A stretch of 64,000 bases of DNA from Croceimicrobium sp963977415 (GTDB lineage Bacteria; Bacteroidota; Bacteroidia; Flavobacteriales; Schleiferiaceae): NCBI GenBank assembly GCA_963977415.1, contig CAXBOS010000007.1, positions 62,001 through 126,000 on the forward strand, in the 5' to 3' direction. The position numbers and the translations under genes were made by a program. This document shows, in pieces, positions 51,961 through 59,894 of this stretch. Below the pieces are notes generated by a model. The model made no database searches, was not told the DNA's origin, and worked only from the letters and a program-made list of their open reading frames with translations. Each line of letters starts with the position of its first letter. Position 1 is the stretch's first letter.

Positions 51961-53280
51961 TTAAGATTTAACACCGATACAGTAGTACTCAAAACCAAGG
52001 TCAGCCATACGCTGAATACTGAAAATATTTCTACCGTCGAAAACGATTGGGTTAACCAAAGAAGCTTTGATTTCCTCAAAATCGGGCACTCTAAATTCGC
52101 TCCATTCGGTCACTACTAAAAGTGCATCAGCACCTTTAACGGCTTCGTACTCGCTTTCCGCATAAGTAATTTTATCACCAATCATATGCTTAGCCTCAGG
52201 CATAGCCACTGGATCATAAGCGACAACTGAGCCACCTGCAGCAATAATCTTATCGATAATTACCAAAGAAGGCGCTTCACGCATATCGTCCGTATTGGGC
52301 TTAAAGGATAATCCCCACATAGCGAATTTCTTGCCTTTGATATCGCCATTAAAACGCTTCATCACCTTATTGAAAAGAACAGACTTTTGATCGTCGTTTA
52401 CATCTTCCACTGCTTGTAAGATGCGCATTTCATGACCATTTTCACGGGCGGTACGCACTAGGGCTTTCACATCTTTAGGAAAACAGCTACCACCATAACC
52501 GATACCTGGGTAAATAAAACGGTTACCGATACGTGGATCAGAGCCAATACCTTTACGCACCAAGTTTACATCGGCTCCCATAATTTCGCAAAGATTCGCA
52601 ATATCGTTCATGAAGCTAATTTTGGTAGCTAACATGGCGTTGGCGGCATATTTCGTCATTTCCGCGGAAGGCACATCCATAAAAATTACCGGATGTCCGT
52701 TTAAGGTAAAGGGATGATAAATCTTCTCAATAACTTTACGGGCATGCTCAGACTCGATACCAACCACGATACGATCTGGTTTCATGAAATCGTTAACTGC
52801 AGCCCCTTCTTTTAAGAATTCGGGGTTTGAGGCCACATCAAATTCTAATTTTAGGCCGCGACGGTCTAAAGCATCTTGTATTTCTTTTTTAACCTTAGCG
52901 GCGGTTCCTACGGGCACGGTAGATTTAGTGATCACCACTCCGTAGCTATTCATATTCTCGCCAATTTCACGGGCTACCGCTAAAACGTATTGCAGATCTG
53001 CGCTACCATCTTCTCCAGGAGGAGTTCCAACTGCAATAAAAGCTGCTTCTGCATCTTTAATCGCTTCAGGTAAATTGGTACTAAACTGCAAGCGACCTTT
53101 TTCGTGGTTACGCTGCGTTAATTTATCTAATCCTGGTTCGTAAATCGGTAAGATTCCTTTTTTAAGGTTATCGATTTTCTTTTGATCTACATCAACGCAA
53201 ATTACGTCAATACCTACTTCTGCTAGGCAAGTTCCAGTAACCAGGCCTACATAGCCTGTGCCGACGATAACGATTTTCAT
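51961..53280 (-). CDS. ugd: UDP-glucose 6-dehydrogenase
   Basis: 439 residues. GTGYVGLVTGTCLAEVG binds NAD; the catalytic Cys266 is in IGYGGSCFPKDVKAL; the C-terminal UDP-binding domain shows GLSFKPNTDDMREAPS. It makes UDP-glucuronate. It overlaps the aminotransferase gene by 4 bases (ATGA-like). Confidence 0.96.
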   Translation of the reverse strand: MKIVIVGTGYVGLVTGTCLAEVGIDVICVDVDQKKIDNLKKGILPIYEPGLDKLTQRNHEKGRLQFSTNLPEAIKDAEAAFIAVGTPPGEDGSADLQYVLAVAREIGENMNSYGVVITKSTVPVGTAAKVKKEIQDALDRRGLKLEFDVASNPEFLKEGAAVNDFMKPDRIVVGIESEHARKVIEKIYHPFTLNGHPVIFMDVPSAEMTKYAANAMLATKISFMNDIANLCEIMGADVNLVRKGIGSDPRIGNRFIYPGIGYGGSCFPKDVKALVRTARENGHEMRILQAVEDVNDDQKSVLFNKVMKRFNGDIKGKKFAMWGLSFKPNTDDMREAPSLVIIDKIIAAGGSVVAYDPVAMPEAKHMIGDKITYAESEYEAVKGADALLVVTEWSEFRVPDFEEIKASLVNPIVFDGRNIFSIQRMADLGFEYYCIGVKS

Positions 53281-54419
53281 TTTCGGTTGTTTTTAATAAA
53301 ATCAACCACGGCTGTGGTGATTTTGGTTAGTTGTTCAATGGTTAATTCTGTATGCATCGGAAGCGAAAAAACGCTTTGCACCAAAGATTCGGTTACAGGA
53401 AAACTTCCGTCCGTATAGCGTTCATCGCGATATGCTGTTTGCATATGTAATGCCACTGGATAATAAATCATACAAGGAATTTCTTGGGCTTGAAGATAGT
53501 CAACTAATTCGTCTCTGCCAATAGTTCCATCTAATTGCAAAGTATATTGATGAAAAACGTGTGTTGACTGCGCATCTCTAACCGGAGTTTTAATTTCGGG
53601 TATATCTGCGAAAGCCTTATCATAAAAGTCTGCCGCTGTGCGACGAGCATCGCAATAGGCATCCAAATGTGGCAGCTTACAACGAAGTATAGCGGCTTGA
53701 ATGGAATCTAAACGCGAGTTAACCCCTATTCTATCATGATAATAGCGTACCGATTGACCGTGATTGGCAATCATGCGCATCTCTGAAGCAAGATGATCGC
53801 TATTGGTGAATATTGCACCACCATCGCCATAACAGCCTAAATTTTTACTCGGAAAGAAAGAAGTTGTACCAATATCACCCATGGTACCTGCCATTTTAGT
53901 TTCACCGTTTTTAAAAGTGTAGGAAGCTCCTATGGCCTGTGCGGTATCCTCCACTACAAAAAGTTTATGCTCTTGAGCAATTTCCATTATAGCATCCATA
54001 TTGGCACACTGACCGAATAAATGCACCGGAACTATCGCTTTCGTTTTTGGCGTAATAGCGGCTCGAACCTGATCTGGATTTAAACCAAAAGTATCCGCAT
54101 CTACATCTACCAATACTGGCTTTAAGCCAAGAAGCGCAATTACCTCAGCTGTCGCTACGTAGGTAAAAGTAGCGGTAATCACCTCATCACCAGGCTTTAA
54201 GCCCAACGCCATCATAGCAATCTGTAAGGCATCAGTGCCATTTGCGCAGGGAATTACATGTTTAACTTTTAGGTAATCTTCCAACTCTTGTTGAAATGAT
54301 TTTACCTCAGGGCCGTTAATGTAGGCAGAGGATTCTACCACATCAAGGATGGCTTTATCAACCTGAGACTTAATTTTATTGTATTGGCTGAGAAGGTCAA
54401 CCATTTGAATTTTTGACAT
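53277..54419 (-). CDS. DegT/DnrJ/EryC1/StrS aminotransferase
   Basis: 380 residues from the ATG at 54419 (MSKIQMVDL). The frame is open to 54440, but a TATCTTTG promoter box at 54438-54445 argues against that start. The PLP-binding Lys is in FFPSKNLGCYGDGGAIF; CANGTDALQIAMMAL and ATAEVIALLGLKPVLVDVD are typical. It adds an amino group to a keto sugar nucleotide (as for diacetamido or amino-deoxy sugars). It leads the minus-strand operon; its keto-sugar source may be rfbB or an unlinked gene. Confidence 0.92.
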   Translation of the reverse strand: MSKIQMVDLLSQYNKIKSQVDKAILDVVESSAYINGPEVKSFQQELEDYLKVKHVIPCANGTDALQIAMMALGLKPGDEVITATFTYVATAEVIALLGLKPVLVDVDADTFGLNPDQVRAAITPKTKAIVPVHLFGQCANMDAIMEIAQEHKLFVVEDTAQAIGASYTFKNGETKMAGTMGDIGTTSFFPSKNLGCYGDGGAIFTNSDHLASEMRMIANHGQSVRYYHDRIGVNSRLDSIQAAILRCKLPHLDAYCDARRTAADFYDKAFADIPEIKTPVRDAQSTHVFHQYTLQLDGTIGRDELVDYLQAQEIPCMIYYPVALHMQTAYRDERYTDGSFPVTESLVQSVFSLPMHTELTIEQLTKITTAVVDFIKNNRK

Positions 54420-54437
54420 AAAATAAATTATCTCCCA

Positions 54438-54445
54438 CAAAGATA
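54438..54445 (-). promoter_or_regulatory. -7 box TATCTTTG for the nucleotide-sugar operon
   Basis: A minus-strand TAnnTTTG match lies 18 bases before the ATG at 54419. A divergent box (TACTTTTG, 54469-54476) is 23 bases away. Confidence 0.55.
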
Positions 54446-54468
54446 AATAGCATTAAGCTAAAGGCTCT

Positions 54469-54476
54469 TACTTTTG
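54469..54476 (+). promoter_or_regulatory. -7 box TACTTTTG for the barrel gene
   Basis: A TAnnTTTG match ends 8 bases before the ATG at 54485, so the message would be leaderless or nearly so. Confidence 0.45.
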
Positions 54477-54484
54477 TAACAATT

Positions 54485-55246
54485 ATGAAAATAAAATTAA
54501 TTCACTATTTCATCGGAGTATCTTTCTTTGCATGCCTATCTGCGCAAGCGCAAACTGGCTTTGAAAGTAAACGAGCATGGCTAATTGGTATTGGCTTATC
54601 TACCAATATCCCTTCTGGCCCTTGGACCGAAAACTTCAGAGAAAATTACAGCTTGAGCACATCGCTGGGCCGAAAATTTGCTAATAACATCATTATTAGC
54701 GGAGAGTGGAATTATCTTTTTGGAGGCGAGGTTGACAACCGCCGCACTATTTTAGAGGCCATTACCACTAGCAACGGGCAATTACTAAACGCGAATGGTA
54801 GCTACGCACAAATAAATATCAATCAACGTGGTACTTATTTTAACCTGCAGGTGGAAAAACTTTTTTTTAGTCCTGAAAAAAACCAAAACTCAGGCTGGTC
54901 TTTGGGCGCTGGCGCTGGATACGCTTGGCATTGGCTCAATATCGACAATGTAGGGAACGACTCGCCCCAATTGATTGATGATTATGTAGCTGGCTACGAC
55001 CGAATGAGTAGAGGCTTTTTAGCCACTCAAAGTATTGGCTATATGTACCTTTCTAATAACAAATTGATCAACTTTAAGTTATCCTTTGAAGTGAATGAAA
55101 TTTGGTCGCAAGATTTACGTCGATACAATTACCCCAGCGGATTGATAAGTGATGAAACCAATTTAAATCTTCTGTACAGCCTAAAACTAAAATGGTATTT
55201 ACCCATTTATTTGGGCGGTAAAACGGAAGAATACTATTACAATTAA
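54485..55246 (+). CDS. outer-membrane beta-barrel protein
   Basis: 253 residues. A signal peptide ending SAQAQ is followed by alternating strands (AWLIGIGLSTNIPSG, WSLGAGAGYAWHWLNI, YSLKLKWYLPIYLGG). It looks like an eight-stranded outer-membrane barrel of the kind lumped as PorT/OmpA-like beta-barrel in Bacteroidota. Function unknown. waaA begins one base after its stop. Confidence 0.78.
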   Translation: MKIKLIHYFIGVSFFACLSAQAQTGFESKRAWLIGIGLSTNIPSGPWTENFRENYSLSTSLGRKFANNIIISGEWNYLFGGEVDNRRTILEAITTSNGQLLNANGSYAQININQRGTYFNLQVEKLFFSPEKNQNSGWSLGAGAGYAWHWLNIDNVGNDSPQLIDDYVAGYDRMSRGFLATQSIGYMYLSNNKLINFKLSFEVNEIWSQDLRRYNYPSGLISDETNLNLLYSLKLKWYLPIYLGGKTEEYYYN

Positions 55247-55247
55247 G

Positions 55248-56495
55248 TTGCAAACTCTCTACAACTTCGGCATTCATCTTTACGCGCTTTTCATCCGCGT
55301 GGCCTCGCCGTTTTCATCAAAAGCGCGCGATTTCTTAAGCGGAAGGAAGAATTGGAATAAAAACTTAGAAGCCAGAAACGAATCATCGCCACCTACTATT
55401 TGGCTACACGCAGCTAGCTTGGGCGAGATGGAACAAGGGGTACCTATTTTAAAACAACTGAGAAAAGCTTTACCACAGCACCAATTTCTCATAACCTTTT
55501 TCTCACCCAGCGGATTTAATAATTTCAAGCAGAGAGATTTGGCCGATCAGATCCTGTATTTACCGCTTGATACGCCTCAAAATGCTCAAGAATTTATAAG
55601 ACTCATTCAGCCCGATATAGCCCTCTTTATTAAGTATGAGATTTGGGTGAATTACTTTCGGGTTTTAAAACAAAAAAACATTCCCCTCATTCTTGCCCCG
55701 GCGGTGTTTCGCCCCGACCAAATTTATTTTAAAGCTTACGCAAGATCCTTTTTTACGCCTATTCTGCGAAACATAAGCAGCATTTTAGTGCAGAATGAGG
55801 CCTCTTTGAATTTATTGGAAAACCACAATATTAGAGGCGCTGAAATTTGTGGCGACAGTCGATTTGACCAAGCAATCGCCAATAAAACTGAAAACTACCC
55901 TTCCGATAAAGTTGAGCAATTTTTAGGAAAAAGCTTTTGCTTAACGCTTGGCAGCTCTTGGCCTCCCGAAGAAGATATTTTGGAACAAAGTCTTCCCTTT
56001 TTCCCTCATTTAAAAGTGATCCTTGCCCCCCACGATGTGAGTCCAACCAATATTAAACGCATTCAAACTAAGTTTAGCCCATTTGGTGTCAGTAAATTTA
56101 GTGAGGAAAACTGGGCAACAAAAAACGCTATTCTTCTTATTGACAATATTGGGCATCTTAAAAAACTTTACCGGTTTGCCGATTTCGCTCTCATTGGTGG
56201 TGGTTTCGGAGCTGGCCTTCATAGCACAGTAGAAGCCATTGTTTATGGTATTCCTGTTGCCTTTGGTCCGAAACATTATAAATTTATTGAAGTAAGCGAA
56301 TACTTAAAAAATGAAATTGGTTTTGAAATAAAAACCTCGGATGAATTTACAGGCATCTTGCGTAAGCTAGAAGACAACCATTACCGCCAAAAACTGCGCA
56401 CTAAAATTGATTTTTATTTAGAAAGCAAAACTGGTGCAGCAGATAAAATTACTGCGAAAGCTTTAGAACTTTTAGAAGCAAAAAGGAATGATTGA
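55248..56495 (+). CDS. waaA: 3-deoxy-D-manno-octulosonic acid transferase
   Basis: 415 residues with a TTG start at 55248, one base after the barrel gene. IWLHAASLGEMEQGVPILKQLR is the conserved Kdo-transferase start, followed by ALFIKYEIWVNYF and the donor site VGGGFGAGLHSTVEAIVYGIPVAFGPKHYKF. It adds Kdo to lipid IVA in LPS core synthesis. The N-terminus is amphipathic and probably membrane-attached. Confidence 0.93.
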   Translation: MQTLYNFGIHLYALFIRVASPFSSKARDFLSGRKNWNKNLEARNESSPPTIWLHAASLGEMEQGVPILKQLRKALPQHQFLITFFSPSGFNNFKQRDLADQILYLPLDTPQNAQEFIRLIQPDIALFIKYEIWVNYFRVLKQKNIPLILAPAVFRPDQIYFKAYARSFFTPILRNISSILVQNEASLNLLENHNIRGAEICGDSRFDQAIANKTENYPSDKVEQFLGKSFCLTLGSSWPPEEDILEQSLPFFPHLKVILAPHDVSPTNIKRIQTKFSPFGVSKFSEENWATKNAILLIDNIGHLKKLYRFADFALIGGGFGAGLHSTVEAIVYGIPVAFGPKHYKFIEVSEYLKNEIGFEIKTSDEFTGILRKLEDNHYRQKLRTKIDFYLESKTGAADKITAKALELLEAKRND

Positions 56496-57036
56496 GGCTG
56501 CGAAAAAAGTTTTAAGACAGGAAATGAAATCGCAACGATTAGTACTTCCTGCAGAAAGCAAACTAGCCTTTGAAGCGGATCTTGAAAAGCAAACTTTAGC
56601 TCTGATCAAGAAACGTTCTGTTCATACCCTTCACATTTACCTTAGCTTAAAAGAGGAAATCAATACCCAAGGAATAATTGAATATTGCTGGAATAATGAC
56701 CTTAAAGTAATCGTCCCCGAAACTTTAGCGGCGGGACAATTACGCCACTTAGAATACCGACAAGACGATGAATTAATTAGCGGTAGCTTTCAATGTAAAT
56801 GGCCTAAGCACGGCCAAGAGTACCAAGGTAAACTAGACCTCATCATTTGTCCGGGACTCGCTTTCAGCCCTAAAGGAAATCGTTTAGGATACGGTGGCGG
56901 TTATTACGATCGCTTCTTAATTAAGCACCCCGAAGCTTATAAAGTTGGCTTAGCTTTTCCATTTCAAATAAGAGCGAGCATTCCCAGTGATTCGTACGAT
57001 TGCAAAATGGACCAAATCTTAGTCCCAAATAATTAA
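56488..57036 (+). CDS. 5-formyltetrahydrofolate cyclo-ligase
   Basis: 182 residues. The nucleotide/folate site reads CPGLAFSPKGNRLGYGGGYYDRFL. It converts 5-formyl-THF to 5,10-methenyl-THF with ATP. It overlaps waaA by 8 bases, so the barrel, waaA and this gene form one operon. Confidence 0.93.
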   Translation: MIEAAKKVLRQEMKSQRLVLPAESKLAFEADLEKQTLALIKKRSVHTLHIYLSLKEEINTQGIIEYCWNNDLKVIVPETLAAGQLRHLEYRQDDELISGSFQCKWPKHGQEYQGKLDLIICPGLAFSPKGNRLGYGGGYYDRFLIKHPEAYKVGLAFPFQIRASIPSDSYDCKMDQILVPNN

Positions 57037-57042
57037 TTACTC

Positions 57043-57079
57043 AAAAAAAAATGCCTTCCCAAAAAACAGAGAAGGCATT
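57043..57079 (-). terminator. terminator after the hybrid kinase
   Basis: Reading minus, AATGCCTTC and GAAGGCATT form a 9-bp stem followed by a run of about eight T. Confidence 0.88.
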
Positions 57080-57106
57080 ATCAATCGACCTTAGCCAACT
57101 AGCGGG

Positions 57107-59458
57107 TTAAATCGCAATTTTCAATTCATTCGCATAGATAGAGATACGCTCTAATAATAAGTCTTTACGCACTGGTTTAGTAAGGTAATCGTTCATCCCA
57201 ATTTTAAAAACTCTTTGTTTGGTTTCTTGCATTGCATCGGCCGTAACCGCGATAATAGGAATTTGACGATAAGCCTCTCCTACAGCACCCCCTCTAATTG
57301 CCTCAGTGGTTTCGTAGCCATCCATTACCGGCATTTGCAAATCCATCAATATTAAGTCAAAGCGCTTTTCTTGCATTTGCGCTAAGGCTTCTTCCCCATT
57401 ATTCGCAATTTGGATACTTAGAAATTCGGAAGATGCCAAGAGTTTTTTCATGATCATCTGGTTCATTACATTATCTTCCACTACCAAGACGTGCATTTTC
57501 CCATCAGCCATTGCTTCTGGCATTTTCCCGAGTATATCATCAGCCTTAGCTTTCTCAACCACGGGTAGTTCTAGTGAAAACTCTACTTTGGTTCCTTGCG
57601 ATTCAATACTTTGTATATCGATATTTCCTTTAAAAAGGGCAATCAAATGTTTTACGATCGTTAAGCCCAAGCCTAAACCGCCATAGCGACGCTTATTATT
57701 CAACTTCATTTGATTAAAACTTTCAAAAACACTGTCTAATTCTTCTTTTTTCATACCTATTCCTGTATCTATTATTTGTACTTTTAATTTACTTATTTCC
57801 TCCGTTACTTTCGTAGATGATAATTTTAATTGAATACTTCCTTTATGGGTAAATTTTGCCGCATTACTAAGGATATTATTTATTATTTGTCCAAAACGTT
57901 TTTCGTCGCCTCTTAATTTATTAGGTACAGAAGCATCCACTTCCCTAATAAATTCTATACCTTTTTTCCGCGCCTCGAGATCCCAACTATCGCAAACCTG
58001 TAGTACCACTTCACGTGGAGAGAAACTGAAGCTATTATCCATTTCTAAATCATTCTTTTCGATGTGTTCGAAGTCAAGGATATCGCTCACTTTACTCAGT
58101 AAAGAATAGGATGCGCTTTTGATAATGCGATAGTTTTCGGCTAAGTCTGGGTCGCGTTTGTCTTCCAACAATTCGGTAGCCATTCCTAAGATGGCATTAA
58201 TGGGTGTCCGTAATTCGTGGCTAATATTTGACATGAAATAGGACTTATAGTCATTCATTTCTTCCGACTTACGCAAGGCCTCTTTTTGAGATGCTTCCTT
58301 TTGGCGACGAAGCTTTGCAATTAAATTAGTCATGGATAAGGACAAGAAAATAACCTCAAGTGTAATTCCAAACTTGGCACTATTTACCACGTAGAAATTA
58401 TTGGGAAGTATCCCCAGGTTATTCATCACGAAACCTAAAAGTCCTAATACCAAAAAGAGAATACCAACTAAGAAGTAAGAATCAACCGGCTTACGTTTAA
58501 AGTGGATGAAAACAATAGTTACCAGTATTAGCACCAAACTTAAAAAGCCATTTATATTACTTAAGGGGTAAGCCAAGGCCAGACTGCTCTCATTAATAAA
58601 AAGTAAGACACCTATCATCGGGATGAGCACAAAAAACAATCGAAAAATGTGATTAAAATAGGGCGCCCACTTCTCCACTTTCAAGAAACTTTGGGTATAC
58701 TTTAAAAGGAAAAAATTAGAAAACAAGGCGGATATTAAAACCATTCTAGCATTAATATAAGACCCAGATGGGAAGACATACTGATAGATAAATCCGTCTA
58801 AAGCACCCTGCATTAAGGCAATGGAAATCACATAAATACCATAGAAAAGAAAGCTGTTTTCACGTAAGCTTGTGAAAAAGAAAAGGTAGATTAAGGCACT
58901 GATGGCTAACATCCCATAAAAGCCACCTAAAAAAGCTTGTTGCTTGTAGTTGCTTTGCCAAAATTCATCGGGGCTTTGCAGTTTCAAGCCTAAACTTAAA
59001 GTTTCGCCATCGCTTTTTAAGTGCAGGTAAAATTCCGTTTCACTATTGGCTGGAAGATCTATTTTAAAATTTGTATTTCGATGCGCTAAATCTCTTTCAG
59101 CAAACTGAATTTGATCGCCACTCTTCTTAAGCAACCAAGTAGCAGAAACCTTTTGGTACAAATCCGCTTCATCTGTCACCGGTCTTCCCGTCTCTATATA
59201 ATAAGTCTTGGCTATACTCTCTTTATTAATCAAACTAAAATGCAACCAATAATTATCAGTAGTAAAACCTTGATTCTGATTATCGGTATTAACCTCCACA
59301 AAATAAGACTCTTCTATTTCCTGAACCACCTGCAAACTAAGATTATCGCTACCCGCATTATAAAATCGTAATTGCTTTAGGACTGACTCATCGGCAGCAC
59401 ATAGGGTAGCACTAGTGAAGCTAAGCGCGAAAAAGAGTAAAAACTTGAAGATTTTCAT
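57107..59458 (-). CDS. 7TM-DISM hybrid histidine kinase/response regulator
   Basis: 783 residues from the ATG at 59458 (MKIFKFLLFF signal); the open frame to 59533 adds an unlikely 25 residues. Order: signal peptide; periplasmic 7TMR-DISMED2-like domain (about 30-165); seven membrane helices (about 185-385); HisKA with His414 in MSNISHELRTPINAI; HATPase (NAAKFTHKGSIQLKL, GLGLGLTIVKHLIALF); receiver domain with Asp706 in LILMDLQMPVMDGYE. DISM proteins sense carbohydrate or small diverse ligands. It has no DNA-binding output, so it must pass phosphate elsewhere. It diverges from the giant repeat protein. Confidence 0.93.
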   Translation of the reverse strand: MKIFKFLLFFALSFTSATLCAADESVLKQLRFYNAGSDNLSLQVVQEIEESYFVEVNTDNQNQGFTTDNYWLHFSLINKESIAKTYYIETGRPVTDEADLYQKVSATWLLKKSGDQIQFAERDLAHRNTNFKIDLPANSETEFYLHLKSDGETLSLGLKLQSPDEFWQSNYKQQAFLGGFYGMLAISALIYLFFFTSLRENSFLFYGIYVISIALMQGALDGFIYQYVFPSGSYINARMVLISALFSNFFLLKYTQSFLKVEKWAPYFNHIFRLFFVLIPMIGVLLFINESSLALAYPLSNINGFLSLVLILVTIVFIHFKRKPVDSYFLVGILFLVLGLLGFVMNNLGILPNNFYVVNSAKFGITLEVIFLSLSMTNLIAKLRRQKEASQKEALRKSEEMNDYKSYFMSNISHELRTPINAILGMATELLEDKRDPDLAENYRIIKSASYSLLSKVSDILDFEHIEKNDLEMDNSFSFSPREVVLQVCDSWDLEARKKGIEFIREVDASVPNKLRGDEKRFGQIINNILSNAAKFTHKGSIQLKLSSTKVTEEISKLKVQIIDTGIGMKKEELDSVFESFNQMKLNNKRRYGGLGLGLTIVKHLIALFKGNIDIQSIESQGTKVEFSLELPVVEKAKADDILGKMPEAMADGKMHVLVVEDNVMNQMIMKKLLASSEFLSIQIANNGEEALAQMQEKRFDLILMDLQMPVMDGYETTEAIRGGAVGEAYRQIPIIAVTADAMQETKQRVFKIGMNDYLTKPVRKDLLLERISIYANELKIAI

Positions 59459-59894
59459 ATGATTGGTGTTTGTACTTTGATTTACGCAGAAGCGAGAAAT
59501 TTGGATTTCTGAATGGCAAAAAAAAGATCCCATAATCCCTAAGACCTAGCATACAACACTCCATCTCAATGAAATTTGAGCAAAAGCTTTTAAGTGATTC
59601 TTCATAAATAATGTTAAACCTAGATCGAGAAATTTAAGAACACCAGTTGAAACGAGGATGCTAACCAAGCTCTAGCTTAAAATAGCTTAGTATCACTTTT
59701 AATTCACTCTTTTTCATCACTCAATAGCTCTCAGATAGTTAGACTAAAACTAAATAGTTAGACAAAGAGACTTATCATTAAATTTTTCGTAAATATTTGA
59801 CTATAAATAGCTTATACTGAAAATACTTCCCTTTTTTCATTAGATATTTTATGATTTAAGAAAAGAAGAGTCTAATTTTAGGGCAGGGAAAAGA
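59459..59894. other. 436-base AT-rich intergenic region
   Basis: No coding frame is supported. It separates the divergent hybrid kinase and repeat-protein genes. It holds two direct repeats ATAGTTAGAC (59735-59744, 59754-59763), a near-match -7 (AATATTTG about 59792) and the purine-rich GGGCAGGGAAAAGA before the ATG at 59895. Confidence 0.7.
59735..59763 (+). promoter_or_regulatory. direct repeat ATAGTTAGAC x2
   Basis: Two identical 10-mers with start-to-start distance 19 bases (9-base gap), on the same face of the DNA roughly two turns apart. Direct 9-10-mers with a GTTA core are the general form of LytTR-regulator sites, but the spacing is a little short. Possible activator site for the repeat protein. 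Confidence 0.35.

Noticed and set aside
54420..54440. Upstream start for the DegT-type aminotransferase
   Set aside because: A TATCTTTG box overlaps it, so it would lie before the transcription start.
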